From Bacillota bacterium (lineage in GTDB: Bacteria > Bacillota > Clostridia > Oscillospirales > Ruminococcaceae), in the NCBI GenBank assembly GCA_023412215.1, contig JAEYNX010000020.1:248001-312000 (forward strand): DNA of 64,000 nucleotides. The letters run 5' to 3'. Under the pieces are notes generated by a model that saw only the letters and a list, made by a program, of their open reading frames with translations, did no database searches and was not told where the DNA came from. A program made the position numbers and the translations under genes. Position 1 is the first letter of the stretch. Each line of letters opens with the position of its first letter. Below are positions 40,725 to 48,760 of this stretch, piece by piece.

Positions 40725-41468
40725 TTACAGCGGGTTGTCTCTGCCCTTGGGGGTGTCAAAGGTGACGTTCCAGAAGTCGTCGGTATAAAACTTGGGCACC
40801 GAGTACACCTGCAGGGTGATCTCGGCGGTAATAACGTTTTTGATGCCCGAATCGTCCTGCCGGGGTGTGAAGTTGATGCCCGAGATGCTTACCGTTCTGC
40901 CCGAGCCCCAAATGAGGTCTATAAAATACAGCAGGTTTTCGTAGTAGCAATCGGCCGTAACGGTTACCGTGTTTACATATACAAACTTGGTGGTATCCTC
41001 CGGCGGGGCCTCGGTGGCGGCGGAGCCGACCGGCAGGGGGGTGCCGTTTATCTGGTCGACAAGGTCGCTGAGCGCGATGCGCAGCTCGGGTGCGAGGGCC
41101 GTATAGGGGCTTATCTGCACCGCGGTCGTACTGCCGATATTTACCAAGAGATTGCGCAGCCCCGCCTGCTCGGTGTAGCCGAACAGCCACAGATTCAGCT
41201 GTTCGTTTTCAAACGGCGGGAAGAAGCGCTGCGATACCTCCTGCGCCTTCTGCTTGGCCTTTTTGATCTCCCCGTCCATCATCTTATTCTTCGCTATCAG
41301 TGCCGCTATCTCCGTTTTTTTGGCCTGAAGGTCGGAAACGGCCTGCAGGTTGGCTTGGTAGGCCTCAAAGGCCGGCAGCATCAAAAACTTCGCCGAGAGC
41401 ACCCACAGCGCCACCAGCACCAGGAGCAGCAGCAATATCTGTTCGCGTTTGCCTAATGTAAAGTTCAT
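40725..41468 (-). CDS. pilO: Type IV pilus inner-membrane protein PilO-like
   Basis: 247 residues: a short cytoplasmic start, one membrane helix (ILLLLLVLVALWVLSAKFL), a coiled-coil (YQANLQAVSDLQAKKTEIAA) and a ferredoxin-like extracytoplasmic domain (NEQLNLWLFGYTEQAGLRN, VTVTADCYYENLLYFIDLI). With PilM and PilN it forms the alignment complex that couples PilC/PilB to the pilus. The C-terminal 60 residues are longer than in Gram-negative PilO. The ATG overlaps the pilN stop by four bases. Confidence 0.85.
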   Translation of the reverse strand: MNFTLGKREQILLLLLVLVALWVLSAKFLMLPAFEAYQANLQAVSDLQAKKTEIAALIAKNKMMDGEIKKAKQKAQEVSQRFFPPFENEQLNLWLFGYTEQAGLRNLLVNIGSTTAVQISPYTALAPELRIALSDLVDQINGTPLPVGSAATEAPPEDTTKFVYVNTVTVTADCYYENLLYFIDLIWGSGRTVSISGINFTPRQDDSGIKNVITAEITLQVYSVPKFYTDDFWNVTFDTPKGRDNPL

Positions 41469-42034
41469 CTGGCGATGTTGCCCCCTTTTTGTGTGCAGGT
41501 AACGGTAAACAAAACCTCACCCTTGCTGCCGACCACGTACCCGTTGTAGGCCACGTCCACAAACAGGCCGGTCTTCTTTACCGCGTTCACAAACGCGGCG
41601 GGGGTGGTCTCGCTCTTGCTTTGGCACTCGAGTATCAGGTTGCCGTTTTGCAGGGTAAACGACAACACCTTCATGTCCTCCGGCATGGCGGCGGTCACCA
41701 GCGCAAAGGAGCCGGAATCGGCGAACGGCAGGGAGTAATAATCCTCGTAGGCCTTGCCGGTGATGTCGGCGTACTGATTGTACAGCCCCGCGACCGACTG
41801 CTTTTGCAGCGTCTCCTGCGCAAGCGACTGATTGCCTTTATCCGCTAAAAAATTATGTATTGCGTCGGCCTCTGCGTATACCGCGTTGTTTAGATATCGC
41901 ATAGAATAGGCGCTCAAGGCAATCAGCCCCGCCGAAAATACGATCAACAGGCTGAGCACCACAACGGCGGGTGAAACCGTCTGCTTTACCTTAACATCCT
42001 TTAGTCCGTCGTAGAAGTTTATATCCTTATGCAT
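41465..42034 (-). CDS. pilN: Type IV pilus assembly protein PilN-like
   Basis: 189 residues. The N-terminus HKDINFYDGLKDVKV holds the INxY/NF-type PilM-binding stretch (here INFY). A membrane helix (VVVLSLLIVFSAGLIALSAY) is followed by a helical linker and a small alpha/beta domain (MKVLSFTLQNGNLILECQSK). It matches PilN in size and order. The gene overlaps pilO by four bases and follows pilM by 100 bases. Confidence 0.85.
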   Translation of the reverse strand: MHKDINFYDGLKDVKVKQTVSPAVVVLSLLIVFSAGLIALSAYSMRYLNNAVYAEADAIHNFLADKGNQSLAQETLQKQSVAGLYNQYADITGKAYEDYYSLPFADSGSFALVTAAMPEDMKVLSFTLQNGNLILECQSKSETTPAAFVNAVKKTGLFVDVAYNGYVVGSKGEVLFTVTCTQKGGNIAR

Positions 42035-42134
42035 CCACCGTATTCCTCCATTTATCCTGAGGTATGGTCATACTATAACAGGCTGTCCGGTCGATTTATC
42101 CATACCCCCGCGCGCCGCTTGACAGCGCATATCC

Positions 42135-43148
42135 TTATGGCTCGGCAATCGCCGCGATGGCGTTGATATATTCCGCGGTGCTGCCCGAAAAGGCGCCGTG
42201 CACGGTGGAAAGACGGTCGATCCCCTCAACCGGCAGCTCCAGCGAGGCGGTAAGGCTTGCGGCAAGGCCATGGATGTTGCTTACCCCGCCGCAGAGGTAT
42301 ACGGCCTCAATCGGGGTTTTAAGCCTGCGCGAAAGCGAAAACTGTATTAAGCGCTGTATCTCCTCCGAAAGAGCGGAAAGGAACATCATCGAGGCGTACG
42401 AAACCCGCGGGTTTGCGGCCAGCGCCTCGGGTGAGAGATCGGCCCTTTCGGTAACCTGAGCGGGCGTGTCGAAGCCGTCGAGCATCAGCATGTTCTTCAC
42501 AAAATCGGGGTAGGTGTTTTTAATACAGCGGGAGAATACCATCTTGTTGCTGGAAAACAGGTAGAGGTGCATGGTGCTCATACCGATGTCACAGAGGATA
42601 ACGCTCTTGCCGGCGATTGCCGTATCGTTTACCGTTGCGTTCTTTATAAGCTTCGTTACGGCGCTCGGGTGCATCTGCAACGAGGCGGGCTTTAATTTCA
42701 GCATCCCCGTAAGGGTATGATACTGGGCGGCCATTCTTCGCGGCATACCAGAGGCGTATACCCGCTGCATGAGCGGGTTATCCTCTACAAGCTCGTCGCT
42801 CGGCAGGTAATCCACCGCGTAGGGCTCGGTGCCCGTGAGGTGCTGGTACATCTCGTTATGTACAATCGGGGCCAGCTTTTTGGGGTCGCCCCTCGGGATC
42901 GTCAGCTCGCGGTGCAGAATCTCGGTGCTGCCGACCGTAAAGATCACGCGATTGGAGGTCATGCCGCTCGCGTTCATCGCCGAACGGATGGCGTCCGCAA
43001 TCGACGAAAGCTCCGAAAGGTTGCCGTCCTGTATGGAGGCCGGCGGGGTTTGCACCATGGCGGCCCTCTTTACAAAGACGCCGCCCTTTTTGGCCTCGCC
43101 CTCAACGATATTGATAATGCTGCTGCCGGCGTCAATCGATAGTAACAT
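42135..43148 (-). CDS. pilM: Type IV pilus assembly protein PilM (actin-like)
   Basis: 337 residues with the FtsA/actin-like fold: LSIDAGSSIINIVEGEAKKG (phosphate 1), CDIGMSTMHLYLFSSN (phosphate 2) and VYLCGGVSNIHGLAASL (adenosine site). It would bind ATP and the PilN N-terminus in the cytoplasm. Length is close to the usual 350. The gene follows pilC by 55 bases and precedes pilN. The order pilC-M-N-O-prepilins is common in Clostridia. Confidence 0.92.
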   Translation of the reverse strand: MLLSIDAGSSIINIVEGEAKKGGVFVKRAAMVQTPPASIQDGNLSELSSIADAIRSAMNASGMTSNRVIFTVGSTEILHRELTIPRGDPKKLAPIVHNEMYQHLTGTEPYAVDYLPSDELVEDNPLMQRVYASGMPRRMAAQYHTLTGMLKLKPASLQMHPSAVTKLIKNATVNDTAIAGKSVILCDIGMSTMHLYLFSSNKMVFSRCIKNTYPDFVKNMLMLDGFDTPAQVTERADLSPEALAANPRVSYASMMFLSALSEEIQRLIQFSLSRRLKTPIEAVYLCGGVSNIHGLAASLTASLELPVEGIDRLSTVHGAFSGSTAEYINAIAAIAEP

Positions 43149-43203
43149 GAATCAGCGGTTCCCCCTCATCTGTATCATCACGGGCACGCGCCCGCATCGG
43201 GGC

Positions 43204-44418
43204 CTACATCCCCGCAACGTTTTGATAAACCGACATCATGGGCATGATGACCGAGAGCACGATAAAGCCCACGAACAAGCCCAGCAGAACGATCATGATC
43301 GGCTCAATGGCCGATACCATGGTGGTGATGGCGGCGTCCGCCTCGTCGTCGTAGAATGCCGCCGTTTTATAGAGGATCTCATCCAGAGCGCCCGCCTCCT
43401 CGCCGACGGACACCATCGAGGAGAACATGGGCGGGAAGATGTTTACCTGTTCGATCACCGACGAGAGGGTAGAACCCCTGCGCACCTGATTGATAACGTC
43501 GGTCATATATTCCGAAAGCTTCGCGTTGTTTACCACGCGGCTGGAGATTTCAAGCGCCGTAATCAGCGACATGCCGCTTGCAAACAAGGTCGCCAGCGAG
43601 CGCGAAAAGCGCGCCGTGATCACGGTTTTCTGCAGCTTGCCGAAGACGGGCAGCCCCAGCAGCACCCCCGAGATGGCCGCTTTACCGCCCTTGGAGCGCC
43701 ACGCGGCAAAAAATATTCCCACAACGGCCGCGACGAATAACAGGATGAACATCCAGTCGTCCCGCACAAAGGTGCTTACGTCGAGCAGAAACTTTGTAAC
43801 GGCGGGCAGCTCCGCCCCCATGGTTTGAAACATCGTAAAGAATTGCGGTATCACGAAGCCCAGCAGCACCAGGATGGCGACCATGCCTACTACTACCAGG
43901 ATCATCGGGTAGATGAGGGCGTTTATCACCTTGGACTGCAGCTTGTGGTCTTTTTCAAAGTGCTCCGCCATGCGGCTCATGATGGTATCCAGCGAGCCGC
44001 TCACCTCGCCCGATTCCACCATATTCACGAGAATGGCAGGGAAGGTGCGCTGCAGCCTCATCGCGGTGGAAAGGGTAAGGCCCTTCTGCACCCCCTCGTA
44101 AACGCCCATAACGGCAAGCTTGGTTTTGCGCTTTACTGCCTGACGGTAGAGGGTATCGAGGCATTTGATGATGGTAAGCCCGGCGTTGAGCATGGTGGAG
44201 AACTGGCGGCAAAGCAGTGCCAGTTCGCGGGTGCTGAGCTTGCCGGAGGGCTTGTCGCCCGTTACGAGAGGCCGCGAAACCTTGGTTTCGCTGTATGTAA
44301 TGCAGTACTCGCCGCGCTGCCGCAGCTTTGAAAAAAGGTCCCCCGGGTTCTCCGCCTCCGCAAAGCCGCGCACGATGCCGCCGCCTGCCGCTTGCGCTTC
44401 ATATTTATAGGTGGGCAC
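43204..44418 (-). CDS. pilC: Type IV pilus platform protein PilC (GspF family)
   Basis: 404 residues with two repeated GspF domains (about 65-185 and 265-390) and three membrane helices (near 165-185, 215-235 and 375-400). Typical stretches are LALLCRQFSTMLNAGLTIIK, RTFPAILVNMVESGEVSG and, in the second copy, MFSSMVSVGEEAGALDEIL. It is the membrane platform on which PilB and PilT act. The start is GTG 44418 because the GGGGGGAAG block lies eight bases before it; the longer frame begins with a TTG inside that block. It is the first gene of the pilus group. Confidence 0.92.
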   Translation of the reverse strand: MPTYKYEAQAAGGGIVRGFAEAENPGDLFSKLRQRGEYCITYSETKVSRPLVTGDKPSGKLSTRELALLCRQFSTMLNAGLTIIKCLDTLYRQAVKRKTKLAVMGVYEGVQKGLTLSTAMRLQRTFPAILVNMVESGEVSGSLDTIMSRMAEHFEKDHKLQSKVINALIYPMILVVVGMVAILVLLGFVIPQFFTMFQTMGAELPAVTKFLLDVSTFVRDDWMFILLFVAAVVGIFFAAWRSKGGKAAISGVLLGLPVFGKLQKTVITARFSRSLATLFASGMSLITALEISSRVVNNAKLSEYMTDVINQVRRGSTLSSVIEQVNIFPPMFSSMVSVGEEAGALDEILYKTAAFYDDEADAAITTMVSAIEPIMIVLLGLFVGFIVLSVIMPMMSVYQNVAGM

Positions 44419-44600
44419 AAATCTTCCCCCCAACCCCGATTATTACTAAAAATATGCGAAAATAATAAAAATAGATTGCATTTTCTGCACATACTCTCAT
44501 TTTATCACAAGTACACTATTTTTCAACACTGTTTCTGCAATAATATGTGAATATTTCATGATAAAGTAAAAGCGCAAGCCGCAAGGTTCAGTAGAATTAT

Positions 44601-45356
44601 TTATAGTTCGAGCGGCGTAGGGTCGCATTGCCTGCCGTTTTCGAGCAGGAAAGAAATAACCGAAAGCGCAAAGAGCGGCGCCGTTTCGGTGCGCAGGATG
44701 CGCCTGCCGAGGGTCGCGGCCGCAATCCCCATTTTCCTCGCCTGTTCGGCCTCAGCGGGGGAAAAGCCGCCCTCGCTGCCGATGCATACCGCAATCGTCT
44801 CGCAGGAGCTGCGCCCAAGGAGGGTTCCAAGGTCCTCGCCGCCGCCCTCATAGCACAATATCGGCACCGCGGCCTGCTTCATGCGCGCAAGTGCCTCCTT
44901 AAAGCTTACCATCGCGTGCACCTTGGGGATAACGCCTCTGCCGCACTGCTTTGCGGCCTCCAGCGCGATCTTGTTTAACCGTTCTATGCGCTTGTGCATA
45001 CTCTTTTCGTCGGGGCGGGAGATGCACCGCTCGGTGAGCACGGGTGTAATATCGTACACCCCCAGCTCCACCGCCTTTTGTACAATGATTTCGAGCTTAT
45101 CGCCCTTGGGCAGCGCCTGATAGAGCGATACCCGGCAGGGCAGCTCGGCCGCGTTCGGGGCGCTTTCAAGCACTTTCAGCTGTACGCAGTCGGAGGAGAT
45201 GCCGGTAATCACGCAGCGGTGGTCCATCGCGCCTTCGTCGCAGAGGGTAAGCTCCTCACCCTCGCGCATCCGCAGGCTTTTCACGGCGTGGGCCGCATGC
45301 TCGCCGTGCAGGGCGGCGGTTTGCCCCGCAACTTCCTTTACAAAAAATCGTGGCAT
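44601..45356 (-). CDS. rsmE: 16S rRNA m3U1498 methyltransferase
   Basis: 251 residues of the SPOUT class. The N-terminal PUA-like part begins PRFFVKEVAGQTAALHGEHA, HAVKSLRMREGEELTLCDE. The knot domain has VQKAVELGVYDITPVLTERC, AAKQCGRGVIPKVH, the SAM loop CIGSEGGFSPAE and ATLGRRILRTETAPLFAL. All are RsmE signatures. The start has AGGAG nine bases upstream; a longer frame would overlap prmA. It is the last gene of a HAD-prmA-rsmE operon (gap of 19 bases to prmA). Confidence 0.94.
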   Translation of the reverse strand: MPRFFVKEVAGQTAALHGEHAAHAVKSLRMREGEELTLCDEGAMDHRCVITGISSDCVQLKVLESAPNAAELPCRVSLYQALPKGDKLEIIVQKAVELGVYDITPVLTERCISRPDEKSMHKRIERLNKIALEAAKQCGRGVIPKVHAMVSFKEALARMKQAAVPILCYEGGGEDLGTLLGRSSCETIAVCIGSEGGFSPAEAEQARKMGIAAATLGRRILRTETAPLFALSVISFLLENGRQCDPTPLEL

Positions 45357-45375
45357 GTTGAGCGTCTCCTGTCCG

Positions 45376-46350
45376 TCAGGCTTTGGGGCGGAGCACCAGC
45401 GCCACCCAATCCTGCTTTTCGTGCCTCGAAACGGTTTCAAACCCGCTTTGCTCCAAGACCCTTCTCACCTCGTCCGCGCGCTCGCCGATAATGCCGGAGC
45501 AGATAAGCACGCCGTCCTTCTTTAAATACCGCCCAAACAGACCGCGCATGGCGATAATCACGTCCGCTACGATGTTTGCCACCACCACGTCGTAGAAATG
45601 CTCGCCGAGGGAGGCGCAAAAGGCCTCATCCTCCAGCACGTTGCCGCACTCGGCCGCAAAGCGCGGCGCGCCAAAGCCGTTCATCACGGCGTTTTCACGC
45701 GCGACGCGCACCGAGTTCTGGTCGATATCCACCGCCGCCGCGCGCTCCGCGCCCAGCAGCAGCGCCGCAATGGAGAGGATACCGCTGCCGCAGCCCATAT
45801 CCAGCACAAAGGCGTGGGGCTGCACATACTCTTCCAGCTGCTCGATGCACAGCTGGGTGGTGTGGTGGCTGCCGGTGCCAAAGCTGGAGGAAGGGTCTAT
45901 CTCAAGAATCACACGGTCGGTTTCGGCGCTGTACTCCTCCCACGAGGGCTTTATCACAAACCGCTTTCCCACCTCAAAGGGCTTAAAATATTGCTTCCAG
46001 TTGTTTGCCCAGTCCTCCTCGCGCACGTTGTTAAGCTCAGCCGTCAGCCTGCCAAGGGTGCCTTCGGCGTCGGCTTCCTTGAGTGCCTTCAGCGCTTCCT
46101 TTACGTCGGCAAGCAGCTGCGCGCCCTGCTCGTTTGCGGGCAGGTAGATCTTTATGTTGGTCTCGGTCTCCTTGAGCTTCATCAGGCTCTCGTCCACGTA
46201 GTCCCAGTGGGGCTGCGTGTCGGCCAGAAAGGCCTCGAAATCCCCCGCGTCCTCTATCTCAAAACCGGTGATATCAAGCTGCATCAGCACGCCTGTTACG
46301 GCATCCACCCCGGGGGCGGTGGTATAGATGGTTACCTGTGTAAAATCCAT
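45376..46350 (-). CDS. prmA: Ribosomal protein L11 methyltransferase
   Basis: 324 residues. The N-terminal substrate domain (1-110) is followed by PrmA hallmarks KPFEVGKRFVIKPSWEEY, DPSSSFGTGSHHTTQLCIEQ, then the SAM motif VLDMGCGSGILSIAALLLGA and post-motifs VVANIVADVIIAM. It trimethylates lysines and the N-terminus of L11. The start has AAGGA six bases upstream. It lies between the HAD gene (18-base gap) and rsmE; prmA-rsmE pairing is widespread in Firmicutes. Confidence 0.95.
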   Translation of the reverse strand: MDFTQVTIYTTAPGVDAVTGVLMQLDITGFEIEDAGDFEAFLADTQPHWDYVDESLMKLKETETNIKIYLPANEQGAQLLADVKEALKALKEADAEGTLGRLTAELNNVREEDWANNWKQYFKPFEVGKRFVIKPSWEEYSAETDRVILEIDPSSSFGTGSHHTTQLCIEQLEEYVQPHAFVLDMGCGSGILSIAALLLGAERAAAVDIDQNSVRVARENAVMNGFGAPRFAAECGNVLEDEAFCASLGEHFYDVVVANIVADVIIAMRGLFGRYLKKDGVLICSGIIGERADEVRRVLEQSGFETVSRHEKQDWVALVLRPKA

Positions 46351-46368
46351 AATTGTTCCTTCCTGCGT

Positions 46369-47172
46369 TTACCGCTCCAGAATAAACTTCTCTATCACCT
46401 CGGCCACAGCGCTGTGGTTGTTGTCGTTTTGCGTAACGTAATTGGCCTGACGCCTCACATCCGGGTGGCCGTTTGCCATTGCCACCCCGAGGCCCGAGAG
46501 GGTGATCATCGAAAGGTCGTTAAAGGAGTCCCCCATGGCGATGATCTCCTGCGGCGGAATACCCAGCCGCTCGCCCAGCGCGCAGAGGGTTTTGCCCTTG
46601 TTGGAGGCGATGTTAACAAGCTCTAAAAAATAGGGCTTTGAGTAAAAGATGTCCAGCTTTTCGCCGTATATACCCATCGTGAGGGCTTCAATTGGCTTTA
46701 ATAGGCCGGAGCGCGCGTTGTAGAGCACCTTGATCGAGCCGTTTGTGATGTGCTCCTTCAAATCCGCTACCACCACCGCGCGGTAAAGGGCGTTGCGCTC
46801 GTAAAAACGCGCCCGCAGGTTGTAGCGCTCCACCAGCATGCCGTCGTCGGTGTAGATCTGCGGCGGCACGCCGTACTGCCTGCCGATGTCGATCAGCCTT
46901 GCCGCCGTCTCGGCGTCCACGCGGTACTCGATCAGCTTCTCGCCGCTGCGGATGTCGGTGGCCATCGCGCCGTTATATGAGATGATGTGACGGATAAAAT
47001 CCAGGCCCTGCGTAAATTTGAGCACCGATATGGCCGCACGCCCGGAGCAGAATACCACCTGAACCCCGAGGCTGCTCGCCAGCCGCATGGCCTCGATATT
47101 CTTTGCAGAGATGGTCAGGTCCCTGGCGAGCAGTGTGTCGTCAAGATCCAGTGCAATCAGTTTATAATTCAT
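46369..47172 (-). CDS. Cof-type HAD hydrolase
   Basis: 267 residues. HAD motif I is LIALDLDDTLLARD, motif II VVFCSGRA, motif III the Lys in NIASNKGKTL and motif IV MGDSFNDLSMI. The large C2B cap (about 85-185) places it in the Cof/YkrA group of sugar-phosphate or flavin-nucleotide phosphatases; the substrate is open. The ATG at 47172 is the normal family start, while a longer frame opens at 47214. It heads the operon with prmA and rsmE. Confidence 0.9.
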   Translation of the reverse strand: MNYKLIALDLDDTLLARDLTISAKNIEAMRLASSLGVQVVFCSGRAAISVLKFTQGLDFIRHIISYNGAMATDIRSGEKLIEYRVDAETAARLIDIGRQYGVPPQIYTDDGMLVERYNLRARFYERNALYRAVVVADLKEHITNGSIKVLYNARSGLLKPIEALTMGIYGEKLDIFYSKPYFLELVNIASNKGKTLCALGERLGIPPQEIIAMGDSFNDLSMITLSGLGVAMANGHPDVRRQANYVTQNDNNHSAVAEVIEKFILER

Positions 47173-47545
47173 GTTGAACCCATAATACCTTCGAAAAAAT
47201 TTTGTTGCCTGCACGATTGTAGATATCTACCAATTACAAGATAAATTAATTGTACTTGTTTTCCTGCGGGGTTGCAACCGTTTTTAGATAAAAACGTCGC
47301 AATTACAGCTATTTTAAACACTCTTTACGATTTGGACAGAGGTTGCAAATGACTTTTGCTGCAATTATAATAATATTAGTTTATTGTTCGCGTTTGGCAT
47401 TGTTGCAGAAAATGTATCAACTGTCAATTCTGCGGTGGAAAAGCCAATCACGTCATTATAACAGCATGGTTGAAATTGGGACTTATCTGCATTCGAATTA
47501 AAGTTAGTATAAAGCTGAAATTTAAGCCAAAGGAGTGGGGGAGAG
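47173..47545. other. AT-rich intergenic region without a gene
   Basis: This 373-base gap between divergent genes is much more AT-rich than its surroundings. One small stem, CGTTTTT-AGAT-AAAAACG, lies at 47279-47296. It must hold the promoters of the leftward HAD operon and the rightward TM2 gene, but no consensus pair stands out. I see no coding frame or RNA motif that I can support. Confidence 0.5.
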
Positions 47546-47878
47546 ATGTTCTGCTTAAAATGCGGCGCGGAGTATGACGGCGCACTACCTGCCTGCCCCT
47601 CGTGCGGAGCGGCACAGCCGAAAACGGAGCCAATAAGCCGGACGAAGGCCCCCGCAAAGCAGAAATCCCGCATGGCGGCGGGGCTTATGGCGATATTCTT
47701 AGGCTACCTCGGCATCCATAACTTCTATCTGGGGTACAAAAGGAAGGCGGTACTACAGATAGCGGCCTCGGTGGTTACCTGCTTTCTGGGCGGCATCCTA
47801 TGGGGCATCGCCGACGCGGCGAACATCCTCTCGGGCGGCCTTACGGCGGACGCCGACGGCGTACCGCTTGGGGAGTAA
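47546..47878 (+). CDS. TM2-domain membrane protein with zinc ribbon
   Basis: 110 residues. The N-terminal zinc ribbon is FCLKCGAEYDGALPACPSCG (two CxxC pairs), then a Lys/Pro-rich linker. The TM2 domain follows (47-95), two helices joined by a short turn: AIFLGYLGIHNFYLGYKRKA and a second helix ending in GGILWGIADAANIL. TM2 proteins are small membrane proteins of unsettled function. The start has GGAG and GGGGGAG blocks upstream. It is a single-gene unit. Confidence 0.9.
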   Translation: MFCLKCGAEYDGALPACPSCGAAQPKTEPISRTKAPAKQKSRMAAGLMAIFLGYLGIHNFYLGYKRKAVLQIAASVVTCFLGGILWGIADAANILSGGLTADADGVPLGE

Positions 47879-47910
47879 AGGGCGGGTATCATCAATCCAA
47901 GGCAAAGGAA

Positions 47911-47950
47911 AAGGGTCACACAAGGCCGGTAAAACGGCTTTGCGTGACCC
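47911..47950 (-). terminator. Terminator of the leftward HAD phosphatase gene
   Basis: GGGTCACAC...GCGTGACCC forms a stem with inner GCC/GGC pairs. On the minus strand it is followed by TTTTCCTTT. It may also help end the TM2 transcript. Confidence 0.65.
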
Positions 47951-47965
47951 ACTGTTATTCTATGT

Positions 47966-48628
47966 CTATGCTTTATTCGTTAAAAACTCGCAGAGGTCGC
48001 CCGGTGTCTGCGCAAGGTAGATGTGCGGGTGTTCGCTGAGCTCTTTCAGGCTGCCGAAGCCCCACAGCACACCGATGGCATCCAGCCCCATCGTTTTTGC
48101 GCCGATCAGGTCGTACCGCCGGTCACCGATCATGATGCACTCCTGTTCCTTCGCCTTGCACATCGCCATGGCGTCGCGGATGACATCCTCCTTGGTTTCG
48201 CGCGGCCCGTCGATTAAAACGCCCACGATCTGCGTAAAGAAGGCATCCAGCTTAAAATGCTCCAAGATTCTTCTGGCGAAGAATTCGGGCTTTGCGGTGG
48301 CGGTCGCAAGGCGAAAGCCGTTTCTGCAAAGCATTTCCAGCGCCTCGGGAATGCCGTTATATACCGCGCAGTCGCGCCAGCCGCCGGTGTCGTACTGCTC
48401 GCGGTAAAGGTCTACCGCGCGTTTGGCGTCGCCGGGGTTTGAAAGGACGCGCTCAAAGCTTCCAAGCAGCGGCGGGCCGATAAACTCAGTAAGATTCTGG
48501 CCCGAGTAATCCGCGCCCAGCGTATTAAGCGCATACCGCACGCCGTTTAAGATACCCTGCTCGGTATTTACCAGCGTTCCGTCAAGGTCAAACAATAAGA
48601 CCTTCTTTTCGGTTCTCATATCATCCAT
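47966..48628 (-). CDS. HAD family hydrolase, phosphoglycolate phosphatase-like
   Basis: 220 residues. Motif I is LLFDLDGTLVNTEQG, a helical C1 cap follows, motif II is LATATAKPE, motif III the Lys in PRETKEDVI, and motif IV MIGDRRYDLIGA, as in Gph/PpaX-like enzymes. The fold and size suit phosphoglycolate or pyrophosphate phosphatases; the substrate is open. It is a single gene; upstream, the gap to the carboxypeptidase gene holds a hairpin-bearing element. Confidence 0.9.
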   Translation of the reverse strand: MDDMRTEKKVLLFDLDGTLVNTEQGILNGVRYALNTLGADYSGQNLTEFIGPPLLGSFERVLSNPGDAKRAVDLYREQYDTGGWRDCAVYNGIPEALEMLCRNGFRLATATAKPEFFARRILEHFKLDAFFTQIVGVLIDGPRETKEDVIRDAMAMCKAKEQECIMIGDRRYDLIGAKTMGLDAIGVLWGFGSLKELSEHPHIYLAQTPGDLCEFLTNKA

Positions 48629-48648
48629 GAAAGTGCTCCAATGACATT

Positions 48649-48760
48649 ATAATTCCATTTGCAATGGGGATTTTATCCGCCGAATTACCGTTCAATACGC
48701 TTCCTGCAATAACGCAAAGCGTTATTGCTCCCCGCCAAAGATGCAGAATTAGTATTACAG
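48649..48760. repeat. MITE-like intergenic element
   Basis: It carries a perfect ten-base stem, GCAATAACGC-AAA-GCGTTATTGC (48706-48728), and shares TTCCATTTG, GGGGAT...ATCC and GCGTTRTTGCTCCCCGCC with 36223-36403. It ends GAATTAGTATTA like the MITE copy at 2224-2346. The TAA stop of the carboxypeptidase gene (48755-48757) lies inside this terminus. Confidence 0.5.
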
